From assembly GCF_900177735.1 (NCBI RefSeq), contig NZ_FXBB01000005.1, positions 20,985-84,984 on the forward strand: a stretch of 64,000 nucleotides of DNA. The letters are read 5' to 3'. A program made the translations under genes and the position numbers. This document shows, piece after piece, positions 51,497 through 61,624 of the stretch (position 1 is its first letter; each line of letters begins with the position of its first letter). The notes beneath the pieces are model-generated. The model was given only the letters and a program-made list of their open reading frames with translations, ran no database searches and was not told the DNA's origin. The DNA is from Dethiosulfovibrio salsuginis (lineage in GTDB: Bacteria > Synergistota > Synergistia > Synergistales > Dethiosulfovibrionaceae).

Positions 51497-51718
51497 CTAC
51501 TTATATCTATAGATAATTCGCCCTCTTGTCAAGTCGTAGGGTGAAAGCTCTACGAGAACTTTATCGCCTGGCAGTATACGGATGAAGTGCATTCGCATTT
51601 TACCGGACACGTGGGCCAGTACTTTGTGTTCGTTCTCCAGCTTTACCCGAAACATGGCGTTAGGCAGGGGCTCTACGACTACTCCGCGAACTTGGATGAC
51701 ATCGTCTTTATTGGGCAT
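51497..51718 (-). CDS. infA: Translation initiation factor IF-1
   Basis: The 73-aa OB-fold protein has [70 protein letters not shown], the family sequence nearly end to end (shown here in parts: residues 4-73). It assists initiator tRNA placement at the 30S A site. GGAGGG precedes the ATG. It lies between map and rpmJ. Confidence 0.96.
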   Translation of the reverse strand: MPNKDDVIQVRGVVVEPLPNAMFRVKLENEHKVLAHVSGKMRMHFIRILPGDKVLVELSPYDLTRGRIIYRYK

Positions 51719-51730
51719 ATATTTCCCTCC

Positions 51731-52504
51731 TTAGTCTTCCCAGGGAGTCAGGATTTCAGGGTCCCCATCGGTGATGAGCACCGTTTTCTCAAAGTGGGCC
51801 GCATCGGATCCGTCGGCGGTAGAGACTAACCAGCCATCGGCTCCCGATATGAGTTCCTCCCGGCCAGCCATGACCATAGGCTCTATGGCCAGTGTCATGC
51901 CGGGCTTGAGGGTTATTCCTCTACCGGGACGACCGTAGTTAGGCACCATAGGTGCCTCATGAGGTCTTTTGCCTATGCCGTGGCCCGAGTATTCCCTGAC
52001 CAGGCCGTAGCCTGCCGGGATAATCAGCGATTCCACCGCATGGCCTATGTCGCCTAAGGTGTTGCCCGATCTGGCGGCGTCCACTGCCCTGTCCAGACTC
52101 CTTCTGGTGATTTCCAGAAGGGCTTTCCTTTCCCCGGAGATCTCTCCCACAGGGTAGGTGTAGCAAGCGTCTCCGTGATAGCCCTCTAAACAGGCCATTA
52201 TGTCGACGCTGACGATATCACCGTTTTCAAGGTACCGGTCCTCGCTGGGGATCCCATGGACGACCTCGTCGTTTATGGAGGCGCACACGGATGCGGGGTA
52301 AGGGGTCGGGATGCCTGGAACTACATATCCCTTTTCAGAGGGGTAGGCTCCCGATTTCCGGATGTAGTCCTCCGCTGCCCTGTCTATGTCGGCGGTGGAT
52401 ATGCCGGGCCGGATCATCTCCCGAAGGAGCATGATCACGTCGGCCACTATTCGGCCAGCCCGGCGCATTTTACCTATTTCCTGGTTCTTTTTTATGGAGA
52501 TCAT
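51731..52504 (-). CDS. map: Type I methionine aminopeptidase
   Basis: This enzyme removes the N-terminal methionine of new proteins. The 257-aa product has the pita-bread fold ligands. VCASINDEVVHGIP lies near residue 73, Asp residues are in VSVDIMACLEGYHGDACYTY near residue 98, and the His in GHGIGKRPHEAPMV is near residue 170. The two Glu ligands lie further on, in TLAIEPMVM near residue 204 and AAHFEKTVLITD near residue 236. Length fits type Ia. The ATG shares one base with the adk stop. Confidence 0.95.
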   Translation of the reverse strand: MISIKKNQEIGKMRRAGRIVADVIMLLREMIRPGISTADIDRAAEDYIRKSGAYPSEKGYVVPGIPTPYPASVCASINDEVVHGIPSEDRYLENGDIVSVDIMACLEGYHGDACYTYPVGEISGERKALLEITRRSLDRAVDAARSGNTLGDIGHAVESLIIPAGYGLVREYSGHGIGKRPHEAPMVPNYGRPGRGITLKPGMTLAIEPMVMAGREELISGADGWLVSTADGSDAAHFEKTVLITDGDPEILTPWED

Positions 52505-53148
52505 CAGGACCGTCCAACTATAGCGTCGATCTTATCGGGCACGTCGTCGCCTTTTACCGCATCCACTTTAAAGAGCTGTTCTCTGGCGAGGTAATAGGTG
52601 ACTAACGGTGCGGTCTGTTCGTGATAGACCTCCAGCCTGTTCCTGATGACAGATTCGTGGTCGTCGTCTCTCTGGTAAAGCTGGCCATCACAGCTGTCGC
52701 AGATATCCCCTTTTGAGGATGGTTTGTAGGATACGTTGAAGATCTTCCCGCAACCTCTGCACATACGACGACCTGAGAGCCTATTGACGACGGTTTCATC
52801 GTCTACGTCCAGCAGTATTACCCCGTCCAGGGCTATGTTAAGTCTGGTAAGAAGCTGGTCCAGAGCCTCTGCCTGAGGCACCGTCCTGGGGAATCCGTCC
52901 AGGAGAAAGCCTTTTTCGCAGTCTTTCTCCTGAAGCCTGGACTCGACCATCTCTATGATCAGGTCATCAGGGACTAGCTTCCCTGAGTCCATGTATCCCT
53001 TCGCCTTTACGCCCAGTTCAGTGCCCGCTTTTACGTTGGCCCTGAGGATATCGCCGGTGGAGATATGAGCCACTCCGTGTCGCTCAACGATTTTTTCCGC
53101 CTGGGTTCCTTTGCCGGCTCCAGGAGGGCCGATGAGTATAATCCTCAT
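52504..53148 (-). CDS. adk: Adenylate kinase with zinc-binding LID
   Basis: Adk interconverts ATP, AMP and ADP. The 214-aa product has the P-loop ILIGPPGAGKGTQA at residues 4-17, LDGFPRTVPQAEAL near residue 83, and the LID Arg. The LID carries four cysteines, CRGCGK and CDSCDG, as in zinc-containing Adk of many Gram-positive and thermophilic bacteria. I chose the ATG at 53148, with AGGTGG upstream; an in-frame GTG three codons earlier lacks a proper site. Confidence 0.95.
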   Translation of the reverse strand: MRIILIGPPGAGKGTQAEKIVERHGVAHISTGDILRANVKAGTELGVKAKGYMDSGKLVPDDLIIEMVESRLQEKDCEKGFLLDGFPRTVPQAEALDQLLTRLNIALDGVILLDVDDETVVNRLSGRRMCRGCGKIFNVSYKPSSKGDICDSCDGQLYQRDDDHESVIRNRLEVYHEQTAPLVTYYLAREQLFKVDAVKGDDVPDKIDAIVGRS

Positions 53149-53157
53149 TTCAGCCAC

Positions 53158-54456
53158 CTAGAACCTCAAAAGTCCCGCTCCAGCGGCACCGTTACGACGT
53201 TTGAGGATTCCCTCGTAATGCCTCATCAAGAGCTTACCCTCTATCTGGTGTACCAGGTCAAGGGCAACTCCAACCACTATTAGGACCGCCGTTCCACCGA
53301 AGTAGAAGGTGGTTATCCCCATGAGGTTGGTCATCAAGTTAGGTATCAAGGCTATTACAGCGAGGAAGGTCGCCCCCCCTAAGGTGATCCGAGACATTAC
53401 CTTCTCTATGTAGTCAGAGGTCGGTTTGCCAGGGCGTATACCGAGGATAAACCCGCCGTACTTCTTCATGTTGTTAGCTATGTCCGCCGGGTTGAAGACC
53501 ATGGCGGTGTAGAAGTAGGCGAAGAACAGGATAAGAAGCACGTAGAGAACGGTGTAAACCGGACTCCCAGGAGCCATCATGTTCTGAAGCCTGACCGCAA
53601 AGTCACCGGAGAAGAACTTCAATACCGTGTAGGGGAATATGAGGATAGAGGATGCGAAGATTATGGGCATGACCCCTCCCTGGTTGACCTTTAACGGTAT
53701 GAATGTACTCTGTCCGCCGTAGACTTTGTTTCCCACGACTTTTTTGGCGTACTGTACAGGCAGACGACGCTGACCTTCCTGAAGGACGATACATCCAGCG
53801 ATAACCGCTACCATGACTATGAGGCTGAGAAGTATAACCAGGACGTGGATCTCTCCAAGACGGATCATGCTCCATGTCCTGATCACCGCTTCAGGAAGCC
53901 TGGCGACGATTCCGGCGAAGATCAACAGGGAGATGCCGTTTCCTATTCCGTGATCGGAGATTTCCTCGCCAAGCCACATAACCGCAACAGCTCCGGCGAC
54001 TATGGTAACCATGGCCGTGATCATGAAGAAGAGGCCACCGGTGAATACCCCTATCCGCTCAAGCCAGAGGACCATGCCTATAGCCTGGATCGATGCGAAT
54101 CCGACGGCACTCAACCTGGTTATCTGGATGATTTTCTTCTGTCCTTCCGGTCCTTCCTTTTGCATTTTTTCAAGAGCCGGGAACACTACTACCAGTAGCT
54201 GCATGACGATGCTGGCGTTGATGTAAGGGGCCACTCCAAGGGCGAATATGCTAAAGCGCCTCAGAGCACCTCCGGCGAACATGTCCAGGAATCCAAGAAC
54301 TCCGCCTCCCTCGAAAAGGTGGGCCATAGCCGCCGAGTCTATTCCGGGGGTAGGAACGTGAGCTCCCAGCCTAAAGACGAAGAGCATACCTAAGGTGAAG
54401 AGTATCCGCCTCTTAAGGTCAGGAAGCCTGAATGCATCACGGAAGGAGTCGATCAC
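53158..54456 (-). CDS. secY: Preprotein translocase subunit SecY
   Basis: SecY is the pore of the protein-export channel. The 432-aa product has ten hydrophobic helices, beginning with RILFTLGMLFVFRLGAHVPTPGID. The plug region GGGVLGFLDMFAGGALRRFSIFALGVAPYINASI follows. Near residue 390 the cytosolic C5-C6 loop region with RPGKPTSDYIEKVMSRIT is seen before it (about 345). GTG start behind a GAGG site. It lies between rplO and adk, as usual in the spc cluster. Confidence 0.95.
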   Translation of the reverse strand: MIDSFRDAFRLPDLKRRILFTLGMLFVFRLGAHVPTPGIDSAAMAHLFEGGGVLGFLDMFAGGALRRFSIFALGVAPYINASIVMQLLVVVFPALEKMQKEGPEGQKKIIQITRLSAVGFASIQAIGMVLWLERIGVFTGGLFFMITAMVTIVAGAVAVMWLGEEISDHGIGNGISLLIFAGIVARLPEAVIRTWSMIRLGEIHVLVILLSLIVMVAVIAGCIVLQEGQRRLPVQYAKKVVGNKVYGGQSTFIPLKVNQGGVMPIIFASSILIFPYTVLKFFSGDFAVRLQNMMAPGSPVYTVLYVLLILFFAYFYTAMVFNPADIANNMKKYGGFILGIRPGKPTSDYIEKVMSRITLGGATFLAVIALIPNLMTNLMGITTFYFGGTAVLIVVGVALDLVHQIEGKLLMRHYEGILKRRNGAAGAGLLRF

Positions 54457-54457
54457 C

Positions 54458-54904
54458 TCAGATCACCTCGGCTTTCCCGCCGGCAGACTCGATCTTCTTT
54501 ATGGCCTCAGCACTGAAGGCGTTGGCTCGAACGGTAAGGGCCTTGGTCAGATCTCCCTTCGCCAAGACTTTAACCAGACCGTCCTTACTGCGGATGAGAC
54601 GTTTGGCCTCCAGCTCGATGGCGGTAACTACCGAACCGGCGTCAAAACGATTCTCCAGAAGGTCCAGGTTGATTACCTGGTATGATGTCCCGAAACGGAA
54701 GTTGCTGAACCCTCTTTTGGGGGTTCTACGGACAAGAGGCATCTGGCCTCCCTCAAATCCGGGGCGAACGCCGCCGCCGCTTCTCGATTTCTGTCCTTTG
54801 TGTCCACGTCCGGAGGTCTTGCCGTTGCCGCAGCCTATGCCACAGCCGACCCTTTTAGCCTTCCGCTTTGTACCCGGTGCAGGGTGCAGGTCGTTGAGAT
54901 TCAC
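54458..54904 (-). CDS. rplO: 50S ribosomal protein L15
   Basis: The 148-aa protein begins MNLNDLHPAPGTKRKAKRVGCGIGCGNGKTSGRGHKGQKSR, the long glycine- and lysine-rich extension of L15. Its C-terminal globular domain ends in AIKKIESAGGKAEVI. It begins 14 nt after rpmD and ends one base before secY. Confidence 0.96.
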   Translation of the reverse strand: MNLNDLHPAPGTKRKAKRVGCGIGCGNGKTSGRGHKGQKSRSGGGVRPGFEGGQMPLVRRTPKRGFSNFRFGTSYQVINLDLLENRFDAGSVVTAIELEAKRLIRSKDGLVKVLAKGDLTKALTVRANAFSAEAIKKIESAGGKAEVI

Positions 54905-54918
54905 TGGCTTTCCCTCCT

Positions 54919-55104
54919 TTATTCCTCAATTGGCGAGCACTCAACCAGATGGGCCACTTTGGCCACCATGCCTCTTATCTGAGGGGTGTCCTCGTGGATC
55001 ACCGTCGAGTTCAGTTTTTTAAGCCCTAGGGCCTTTACCGTTCTACCCTGTCTGGGAGGACGGCCTATTGCGCTTTTTCTCCAGGTAATGAGAAGTTTAG
55101 CCAT
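54919..55104 (-). CDS. rpmD: 50S ribosomal protein L30
   Basis: The 61-aa product reads [52 protein letters not shown] across nearly its whole length (residues 4-55), the two-helix, three-strand L30. It lies between rpsE and rplO, its normal place. AGGAGG is 5-8 nt upstream of the ATG. Confidence 0.95.
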   Translation of the reverse strand: MAKLLITWRKSAIGRPPRQGRTVKALGLKKLNSTVIHEDTPQIRGMVAKVAHLVECSPIEE

Positions 55105-55116
55105 ATCAAAAACCTC

Positions 55117-55617
55117 CTATTCGGCCTCCTGGGTCCGCTTTTTACCGCGGAGAGCCAGGATTTCGTCAGGGGTTCTCATGGCGCCCACAGCGTCCAGGGT
55201 TGCCCTGGCGACGTTGATGGGGTTGTTGGTACGTCCTACGACTTTGGTGAGGACGTCTTTGACCCCGCCGAGCTCCATGATGGCACGGACAACACCACCG
55301 GCGATAACTCCCGTACCGGGGGCGGCAGGCTTGAGCAGAACTTCGGCGGAGCCGAATCTACCCAGTATAGGATGGGGAATGGTCTTGCCTACCTTCTTAA
55401 CGGTACGAAGGTCCTTCTTGGCGGACTCTATTCCCTTTCTGACAGCCTCGGATATCTCTCGGGCTTTACCCATGCCTACTCCTACTTTATGTTCGCCGTC
55501 TCCGACTACAACCAGGACGCTGAAACGGAATCTCTTTCCGCCTTTTACGACCTTGCTGACACGGTTAATGGCAACGACTCGCTCCAGCATATCGGAACTG
55601 GTCTGTCTACCGTTCAT
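55117..55617 (-). CDS. rpsE: 30S ribosomal protein S5
   Basis: S5 helps keep decoding accurate and has helicase activity at the mRNA entrance. The 166-aa product has the RNA-binding VVAINRVSKVVKGGKRFRFSVLVVVGDGEHKVGVGMGKA block near residue 13. The C-terminal part has GTGVIAGGVVRAIMELGGVKDVLTKVVGRTNNPINVARATL. GGAGGGGG precedes the ATG. Confidence 0.96.
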   Translation of the reverse strand: MNGRQTSSDMLERVVAINRVSKVVKGGKRFRFSVLVVVGDGEHKVGVGMGKAREISEAVRKGIESAKKDLRTVKKVGKTIPHPILGRFGSAEVLLKPAAPGTGVIAGGVVRAIMELGGVKDVLTKVVGRTNNPINVARATLDAVGAMRTPDEILALRGKKRTQEAE

Positions 55618-55628
55618 GCTCCCCCTCC

Positions 55629-55997
55629 TTACAGCTTAAGGCCCGACTCGCGAGCGGCCTCGGCCAACGCCTTTACGCGACCGTGAAACATATGACCGCC
55701 CCTGTCGAATACCACTTCGGTGATGCCTTTCTCCAGAGCCCTGCGGGCTACCAGAGATCCGACAGCCTTGGCGGCCTCGACGGTTCCGTGACTCGAGAGC
55801 TCGGACCTGAGGGCCTTGTCTATGGTGGAGGCGGACACCAGGGTGTGACCTGCAGCGTCGTCTATGATCTGCACGTAGATCTCGCTGAGGCTCCTGAATA
55901 CCGACATCCTGGGGCGCTCGGGGGTTCCGGCAAGCCTCTTTCTCAGGCGGTTGTGCCGGACGACCCTCATGGTGTTTCTGCTTTTCATTTTGATCAT
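55629..55997 (-). CDS. rplR: 50S ribosomal protein L18
   Basis: L18 binds 5S rRNA. The 122-aa product has the basic N-terminal [33 protein letters not shown]. It continues with [57 protein letters not shown] site lies before the ATG; an internal Met at codon 4 is an alternative start. Confidence 0.95.
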   Translation of the reverse strand: MIKMKSRNTMRVVRHNRLRKRLAGTPERPRMSVFRSLSEIYVQIIDDAAGHTLVSASTIDKALRSELSSHGTVEAAKAVGSLVARRALEKGITEVVFDRGGHMFHGRVKALAEAARESGLKL

Positions 55998-56010
55998 GAT
56001 GAGATCACCC

Positions 56011-56550
56011 CTATTTGGATCCGGCTTTGCCGGCTTTGCGGATTATGTGCTCGCCCTGGTAGCGAATTCCCTTGCCCTTGTAGGGCTCAGGCGGACGATA
56101 ACCTCTGATGATGGCGGCGGTCTGACCGACCACCTGTTTGTCTATGCCTTTGACGCTTATCCTGGTAGGACCGTCGGTGGCAAACTCGATACCCTCCGGT
56201 GCCTCATGGACGACGGGATGGGAAAAGCCAAGGTTAAGAAGGAGGTCTTTGCCCTGCATCTGAGCCTTGTAGCCGACTCCCACGATCTCGAGCTTGGTCT
56301 CGTAGCCGTCGGTGACACCGGTCACCATGTTCTGGACCATAGCTCTGACCATGCCGTGGGCGGCTTTGGTCTTCTTCATCTCGTTGGCCCTCTGGACCAA
56401 GACGGTTCCGTCGGCCACCTGAAGAGAGATGTCCTCTATGACGGGCATAGAGAGCTCTCCCTTAGGTCCCTTAACGACGATTTTATCGTTCACCACGTCC
56501 ACGGAAGATCCGTTAGGAAGGGCGATGATTTTACGTCCGATTCTCGACAT
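56011..56550 (-). CDS. rplF: 50S ribosomal protein L6
   Basis: The 179-aa product has the L6 start [19 protein letters not shown]. Its second domain carries the signature [44 protein letters not shown], which contacts the sarcin-ricin region. The gene lies between rpsH and rplR. Confidence 0.96.
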   Translation of the reverse strand: MSRIGRKIIALPNGSSVDVVNDKIVVKGPKGELSMPVIEDISLQVADGTVLVQRANEMKKTKAAHGMVRAMVQNMVTGVTDGYETKLEIVGVGYKAQMQGKDLLLNLGFSHPVVHEAPEGIEFATDGPTRISVKGIDKQVVGQTAAIIRGYRPPEPYKGKGIRYQGEHIIRKAGKAGSK

Positions 56551-56564
56551 GAAAGTCCCTCCCG

Positions 56565-56969
56565 TTACCAGACGTAGCAGACTATTTCCCCACCAAAGCC
56601 GGCGTTTCTGGCTTCTGCGTCGGTCTTAAGACCGGCGGAGGTGGAGATGATAGCGATGCCAAGGCCACCCATGACCTTAGGCAGCTTGTCCTTGCCTGCG
56701 TACATTCTGCGACCGGGTTTGCTTATCCGGCGCAGTCCCTGAACTACCCTCTCCCTGTTAGGACCGTAGCTGAGGAATACCCTCAGTATCCCGTAGGGTT
56801 TTTTGGGGTCGTTTATGACCTTGTAATTGCGGATATATCCTTCACCTTTAAGGATCTTGGCTATGGAGAGCTTTGTCTTGCTTATAGGCATATCCACCGC
56901 CTCATGGTAGACCATGTTGGCGTTTCTGATCCGAGTGAGCATGTCCGCTATGGGATCGTTGACGTACAT
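56565..56969 (-). CDS. rpsH: 30S ribosomal protein S8
   Basis: The 134-aa product has [25 protein letters not shown] near the start and the C-terminal signature [33 protein letters not shown]. In other bacteria S8 binds its own mRNA in the spc operon; I did not find a clear copy of that site here. It follows rpsN by 31 nt. Confidence 0.96.
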   Translation of the reverse strand: MYVNDPIADMLTRIRNANMVYHEAVDMPISKTKLSIAKILKGEGYIRNYKVINDPKKPYGILRVFLSYGPNRERVVQGLRRISKPGRRMYAGKDKLPKVMGGLGIAIISTSAGLKTDAEARNAGFGGEIVCYVW

Positions 56970-57000
56970 CCTGGTTTGTGCCCCCTTTCAGTGACCGCTG

Positions 57001-57186
57001 TTACCAGCTGGACTTGACGATGCCGGGAATCTGACCTTCCCGAGCCAGCTTGCGGAAGCAGCAGCGGCACATGTCGAACTTCCGCATAAATCCGTGAACG
57101 CGGCCGCAGAGAGGGCACCTGTTGTATTTACGTACCTTGAACTTAGGAGTCAAGGTAGCTTTGTGCTCCATGGCTTTTCTGGCCAT
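57001..57186 (-). CDS. rpsN: 30S ribosomal protein S14, zinc type
   Basis: The 61-aa protein is the short zinc-binding S14 (type Z): [40 protein letters not shown] with two Cys-x2-Cys pairs at residues 24/27 and 40/43. The zinc-free long form of S14 is not seen here. The place between rplE and rpsH is normal. Confidence 0.96.
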   Translation of the reverse strand: MARKAMEHKATLTPKFKVRKYNRCPLCGRVHGFMRKFDMCRCCFRKLAREGQIPGIVKSSW

Positions 57187-57203
57187 ACTCTGTTCCCCTT
57201 CCT

Positions 57204-57746
57204 CTACTTGGCGAAGGGCATGCCCAGTTTGCTAAGCAGGGCAATTCCCTCTTCGTCGGTCTTGGCGGTGGAGACAAACGAGATGTTCATCCCCTTGGAT
57301 ACCATTATCTTGTCGTAGTTGATCTCAGGGAATATAAGCTGATCCTTGAGACCGAGGTTGTAGTTGCCCCTGCCATCGAAGGACTTGGCTGATATGCCCC
57401 TGAAGTCCTTGATTCGAGGGAGAACTACGCTGACAAGACGGTCCAGAAACTCCCACATCCTGGAGCCTCTGAGGGTTACGGAACATCCGATAGGGGAGTT
57501 CTCCCTCAGCTTAAATCCTGCGACGGATTTTTTGGCCCTTTTGATCATGGGACGCTGGCCCGATATGGTAGACAATTCCGAGACCGATGCGTTTACGTAC
57601 TTGGCGTCCTGCTTGCCCTCTCCGACTCCGATATTGATGACTATCTTGACAAGGCGAGGGATCTCCATAGGATTCCCGTAGCCAAACTCCTTCTGAAGCG
57701 CAGGAGCGGCTTCGCCTGCGTATTTTTCGAGCATACGAGGTTTCAT
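57204..57746 (-). CDS. rplE: 50S ribosomal protein L5
   Basis: The 180-aa product has the 5S-rRNA-binding L5 marks. These are [25 protein letters not shown] near residue 25, [32 protein letters not shown] near 70, and [31 protein letters not shown] near 110. It lies between rplX and rpsN. Confidence 0.96.
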   Translation of the reverse strand: MKPRMLEKYAGEAAPALQKEFGYGNPMEIPRLVKIVINIGVGEGKQDAKYVNASVSELSTISGQRPMIKRAKKSVAGFKLRENSPIGCSVTLRGSRMWEFLDRLVSVVLPRIKDFRGISAKSFDGRGNYNLGLKDQLIFPEINYDKIMVSKGMNISFVSTAKTDEEGIALLSKLGMPFAK

Positions 57747-57762
57747 TGCTGCGCCTCCTCCT

Positions 57763-58101
57763 CTAGACCTGGTCCACTATTTCGCCGCTGACCTTGGCGA
57801 CCCTCACCTTACGGCCGTCCTCTAAGAAGGCGTGGCCGACCCTGGTGGGCTTGCCGCTGGTGGGACACACCAGCATAACCTTGGAGGCGTAGATGGGATT
57901 TTCCTGTTTCACGATTCCGCCCTGGGGGCTTTTCTGGGAGGGTTTAGCGTGTTTGGAGGCGACGTTTACCCCTTCAACCAGCACCTTATCCCTGTTCTTC
58001 TCCGAGTCCCTGAGGATCTTGAGAACTTTGCCCTCTTTGCCTTTGTCTTTACCGGAGATCACACGGACGCGATCGCCTTTTTTAAGTCGCATTCTGCTCA
58101 T
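57763..58101 (-). CDS. rplX: 50S ribosomal protein L24
   Basis: The 112-aa product has the KOW motif [26 protein letters not shown] at the start and [41 protein letters not shown] later. L24 starts large-subunit assembly. ATG at 58101; the Met at codon 4 is an alternative. It follows rplN by 13 nt. Confidence 0.95.
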   Translation of the reverse strand: MSRMRLKKGDRVRVISGKDKGKEGKVLKILRDSEKNRDKVLVEGVNVASKHAKPSQKSPQGGIVKQENPIYASKVMLVCPTSGKPTRVGHAFLEDGRKVRVAKVSGEIVDQV

Positions 58102-58114
58102 ACCATGTGCCCCC

Positions 58115-58483
58115 TTACACGACCTCAGGCGCCAGCGAGAGGATCCTCATGTACTTCCTGGCCCTGAGCTCTCTGGCAACGGGGCCGAAGATACGGGTCC
58201 CTCTGGGATCGCCGTTGTTGTCGATGATCACGGCGGCGTTGTCGTCAAAACGCACGTAGGATCCGTCGGCCCTGCGATGCTCTTTTCTGGTCCTGACTAT
58301 GACGGCCTTGACAACCTTGCCTTTGGCCACGTTGCTGTTGGGAATGGCTTCCTTGACGGAGGCCACTATGACGTCACCTACGTCTCCCCAACGGCGACGG
58401 CTTCCGCCGACCACCTGGATGCACATGATTTTCTTGGCACCCGAGTTGTCCGCCACATTGAGGACGGTGCGAAGCTGAATCAT
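58115..58483 (-). CDS. rplN: 50S ribosomal protein L14
   Basis: The 122-aa product is nearly canonical: [99 protein letters not shown]. It lies near the inter-subunit face by the decoding centre. AGGAG precedes the ATG. It follows rpsQ by 3 nt. Confidence 0.96.
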   Translation of the reverse strand: MIQLRTVLNVADNSGAKKIMCIQVVGGSRRRWGDVGDVIVASVKEAIPNSNVAKGKVVKAVIVRTRKEHRRADGSYVRFDDNAAVIIDNNGDPRGTRIFGPVARELRARKYMRILSLAPEVV

Positions 58484-58486
58484 TCT

Positions 58487-58783
58487 CTACTCCTCCTCTT
58501 TGGACTCGGCGGTAGCTCCGAGTACAGGAGCTCTCTCGATTATCCTGACCACCGACCAGCACTTGTTCTTGCTGATAGGGCGCTCCTCGCCGATCAGGAC
58601 TTTGTCGCCTTTACGACAGGAGTTATCCTGGTCGTGGGCGATGAATTTCTTTGCCTTTATTATTCTCTTGCCGTACAGAGGGTGCTCCGCATGACGGATC
58701 ACCTGGACCGATACCGACTTGTCCATTTTGTCGCTGACGACTGTACCTATACGTGTCTTACGATGAGGCGTACGGGTCTCCAT
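58487..58783 (-). CDS. rpsQ: 30S ribosomal protein S17
   Basis: The 98-aa product has the S17 OB fold: RKTRIGTVVSDKMDKSVSVQVIRHAEHPLYGKRIIKAKKFIAHDQDNSCRKGDKVLIGEERPISKNKCWSVVRI. An acidic tail (ATAESKEEE) extends beyond the usual 80-85 aa. It lies between rpmC and rplN. Confidence 0.95.
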   Translation of the reverse strand: METRTPHRKTRIGTVVSDKMDKSVSVQVIRHAEHPLYGKRIIKAKKFIAHDQDNSCRKGDKVLIGEERPISKNKCWSVVRIIERAPVLGATAESKEEE

Positions 58784-58789
58784 CTGTCC

Positions 58790-59002
58790 TTACCTCCTTC
58801 CACCGGTTCCCAGACCTTGTTCTTTCTCGTGAACGACGGTAAGGACTCTGGCGATGGTCTTCTTGACCTCACCGATCCGGCTCGTGTTCTTGAGCTGGCC
58901 GATGGCGTTCTGAAAGCGCAGGTTAAAGAGCTCCTCTTTGTACTGACGATGCTTCTCCTGCAGCTCTTCTATGGTCAAATCACGCAGACTCTTGGCATCC
59001 AT
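58790..59002 (-). CDS. rpmC: 50S ribosomal protein L29
   Basis: The 70-aa helical product reads AKSLRDLTIEELQEKHRQYKEELFNLRFQNAIGQLKNTSRIGEVKKTIARVLTVVHEKE across residues 3-61. L29 lies at the exit tunnel beside L23. It is in the usual place between rplP and rpsQ, 3 nt after rplP. Confidence 0.95.
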   Translation of the reverse strand: MDAKSLRDLTIEELQEKHRQYKEELFNLRFQNAIGQLKNTSRIGEVKKTIARVLTVVHEKEQGLGTGGRR

Positions 59003-59005
59003 GGC

Positions 59006-59428
59006 TTACTCACCACCCAAACCTTCCCGAGCTACAAGCCTCACCTTGATGGGAAGCTTGTAAGAGGCCGTTCTGAAGGCCCTCTCGACTGTCTCGCGGG
59101 GAACTCCCGCTACTTCAAACATGATCCTGCCTCTTTTTACCGGAGATACCCAGAACTCAGGGGATCCTTTTCCCTTACCCATACGGGTCTCAAGAGGCTT
59201 CTTCGTGAAGGCCACGTCGGGAAATATCCTTATCCAGACCTTGCCGCCTTTACGAAGCTTTCTGGTTATGGCCACACGGGTGGCCTCTATCTGACGAGCG
59301 GTGATGTAGCCGCACTCAAGAGCCTGAAGCCCGAAATCACCGAAGGCTACGTAAGCTCCGCCCTTAGTGTCACCGGTAAGCTTCTCCCTGTGAGGTTTGC
59401 GCCATTTTGTGCGCTTTGGCATCAACAT
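59006..59428 (-). CDS. rplP: 50S ribosomal protein L16
   Basis: The 140-aa product has the L16 start [38 protein letters not shown], then [49 protein letters not shown]. It helps organise the A-site tRNA. The start codon shares a base with the rpsC stop. Confidence 0.96.
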   Translation of the reverse strand: MLMPKRTKWRKPHREKLTGDTKGGAYVAFGDFGLQALECGYITARQIEATRVAITRKLRKGGKVWIRIFPDVAFTKKPLETRMGKGKGSPEFWVSPVKRGRIMFEVAGVPRETVERAFRTASYKLPIKVRLVAREGLGGE

Positions 59429-60111
59429 CAGCTACGCCCCCCTTCTCTGCGGCCCTTTCTGGGCTGACGAGGCGCAGGGGTGTTGATGGCCTTCTCGTCC
59501 CTGTAGATCCAGACCTTTACGCCGATTACTCCGTACATGGTCTTGGCCTCGGCCAGACCGTAGTCGATGTCGGCTCTGAGGGTGGAAAGGGGAAGCTGGC
59601 CTTCGTTGTACCACTCGGTACGGGCGATCTCCGCTCCACCGAGACGACCGGCACACTGGATCTTGATCCCTTTGCCTCCGGCCTTCATGGTGCGGAAGAT
59701 GGACTGCTTCATGGCACGACGGAAACTGACCCTGTGAGCGAGGGCAGCTGCGACGTTTTCAGCCACAAGCTGAGCCTCTACCTCGGGGTTCTTTATCTCC
59801 TGAACGTTGACCATGACCTTGGATCCGGTCATCTCCTGAAGCTCGTCCTTTATCTTCTGGATCTCCGCTCCGTTTTTGCCTATTACTACACCAGGCCGGG
59901 CGGTCCAAATTGAGAAGCGCAGGACTTTGCCTACACGCTCTATCTCCACTTTGGAGATTCCAGCACCCTCCCAACGGCCTTTGATCCACTCACGAAGCTT
60001 GAGATCCTCGTGAAGGTTTTTGGCATAGTTCTTACCGTCAGCGAACCAGCGGGACTCCCAGTCCCTGGTTATACCGACTCTGTATCCAACAGGGTGTACC
60101 TTCTGACCCAT
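59428..60111 (-). CDS. rpsC: 30S ribosomal protein S3
   Basis: S3 lines the mRNA entrance. The 227-aa product has [43 protein letters not shown], and the KH-domain GxxG in [20 protein letters not shown] near residue 73. The C-terminal [22 protein letters not shown] near residue 147 is also present. It lies between rplV and rplP. Confidence 0.96.
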   Translation of the reverse strand: MGQKVHPVGYRVGITRDWESRWFADGKNYAKNLHEDLKLREWIKGRWEGAGISKVEIERVGKVLRFSIWTARPGVVIGKNGAEIQKIKDELQEMTGSKVMVNVQEIKNPEVEAQLVAENVAAALAHRVSFRRAMKQSIFRTMKAGGKGIKIQCAGRLGGAEIARTEWYNEGQLPLSTLRADIDYGLAEAKTMYGVIGVKVWIYRDEKAINTPAPRQPRKGRREGGRS

Positions 60112-60124
60112 CTCTCAGCCCTCC

Positions 60125-60457
60125 TTAACGTTCTGCGACCGACACGGTGATGTGGCTCGTGCGATGGCGGTAGGGATGGGCCCGCCCCATCGACACAGGA
60201 CGGAAGCGTTTCATGCTAGGTCCCTGATCGGCAAAGGCCTCTACGACTACCAGCTTGTCTACGTCCAGACCACAGTTGTGCTCTGCGTTAGCCACGGCAC
60301 TCTTGAGGACCTTCTCGATAACCTTGGCGGCTTTCTTCGGGGTGTAGCGAAGGGCTACCAGCGCCTCTCCTACTTTTTTGCCCCTGATAAGGGTCAGTAC
60401 CTGGCGAACCTTGAAAGGAGAGAGCCGGACCTGTTTGGCACGTGCTTTTGCCTCCAT
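60125..60457 (-). CDS. rplV: 50S ribosomal protein L22
   Basis: The 110-aa product has [51 protein letters not shown] and the tunnel loop tip region [36 protein letters not shown]. This loop is where macrolide-resistance mutations occur in other bacteria; nothing unusual is seen here. Confidence 0.96.
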   Translation of the reverse strand: MEAKARAKQVRLSPFKVRQVLTLIRGKKVGEALVALRYTPKKAAKVIEKVLKSAVANAEHNCGLDVDKLVVVEAFADQGPSMKRFRPVSMGRAHPYRHRTSHITVSVAER

Positions 60458-60472
60458 AATCCCTTTTCCTCC

Positions 60473-60757
60473 CTATCTCCTGACGCCGGAACGGCGCTCC
60501 TGTCCGGCGTGACCGCCGAACTTCCTGGTGGGAGCGAACTCCCCTAGCTTATGACCGACCATATTCTCGCTGATGTAGATAGGTATGTGAATACGGCCAT
60601 TGTGAATAGCGATGGTGTGTCCGATCATCGCTGGGACGATCATGCTTGCACGAGACCAGGTCTTGAGGACCTTTCTCTCGCCACTCTGGTTAAAGGCTTC
60701 TACGCGGCCGAGAAGTCTCTGCTCAACGTAGGGTCCCTTTTTGGCGGAACGAGCCAT
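60473..60757 (-). CDS. rpsS: 30S ribosomal protein S19
   Basis: The 94-aa product has [85 protein letters not shown], the S19 pattern from end to end (residues 1-85). It lies between rplB and rplV. Confidence 0.96.
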   Translation of the reverse strand: MARSAKKGPYVEQRLLGRVEAFNQSGERKVLKTWSRASMIVPAMIGHTIAIHNGRIHIPIYISENMVGHKLGEFAPTRKFGGHAGQERRSGVRR

Positions 60758-60775
60758 TGAATTACCCCCTCATCT

Positions 60776-61603
60776 CTACTTGGCAAACCGGCGACGGACG
60801 ATGAACTTATCCGAAGGCTTCTTCCTGCGAGTCCTGTAGCCCTTTGCAGGCGTTCCCCAAGGGGAGACCGGGTGTTTGTGGGATTTGCTCTTTCCTTCAC
60901 CACCACCCATGGGATGGTCCACAGGGTTCATGACCATGGCCCTAACATGGGGTTTCCTGCCGAGCCAACGGGTCTTTCCCGCTTTTCCTGCGCTGGCGTT
61001 CTCGTGTTCCGTGTTGCCGACCTGACCAATGGTGGCCATGCACTGAAGCAACACAAGGCGAAGCTCTCCGCTTGGCATCCTTATGAAGGCGTACTTGCCC
61101 TCTTTGGCCATGAGCTGAGCGGTGGTTCCGGCGGAGCGAACCATTACGCCGCCTCTGCCTGGCTCTAGCTCGATGTTGTGGACCATAGTACCTACCGGTA
61201 TATCGGCGAGCTTCAGGGCGTTGCCTGGAACTATGTCAGATCCAGGGCCAGCCATGATGGTCATACCTACGTTCAGACCGACGGGGCAGAGGATGTAGCG
61301 CTTCTCTCCATCTGCATCGTGGATGAGGGCGATCCTGGCCGAACGGTTGGGATCGTACTCTATCGCGGCGACCTTGCCGGGAACTCCGAGTTTGCTTCTT
61401 TTGAAGTCTATTACACGATAACGTCTGGAGTTACCGCCGCCACGATGGCGCATGGTTATCCTTCCGTTATTGTTCCTTCCTCCCTTTTTGCTGAGGGGGG
61501 CCAAAAGCGACTTTTCCGGCTCGCCTTTGGTTATCTCCTCATAGGTTGGAATGCTCATGAAACGCCTTCCCGGCGTTGTGGGATTAAACTTTCTGATTCC
61601 CAT
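60776..61603 (-). CDS. rplB: 50S ribosomal protein L2
   Basis: L2 is required for subunit joining and sits near the peptidyl transferase centre. The 275-aa product has [29 protein letters not shown] near residue 44. The signature near residue 220 is [43 protein letters not shown], with the conserved His in [10 protein letters not shown]. Length is normal. Confidence 0.96.
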   Translation of the reverse strand: MGIRKFNPTTPGRRFMSIPTYEEITKGEPEKSLLAPLSKKGGRNNNGRITMRHRGGGNSRRYRVIDFKRSKLGVPGKVAAIEYDPNRSARIALIHDADGEKRYILCPVGLNVGMTIMAGPGSDIVPGNALKLADIPVGTMVHNIELEPGRGGVMVRSAGTTAQLMAKEGKYAFIRMPSGELRLVLLQCMATIGQVGNTEHENASAGKAGKTRWLGRKPHVRAMVMNPVDHPMGGGEGKSKSHKHPVSPWGTPAKGYRTRRKKPSDKFIVRRRFAK

Positions 61604-61624
61604 TCTTCCGTCCTCCCGTCAGAG

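Noticed and set aside
57893..59467. A 524-codon plus-strand open frame
   Set aside because: It runs antisense over rplX, rplN, rpsQ, rpmC and rplP, all of which are unmistakable; it reflects their codon bias.
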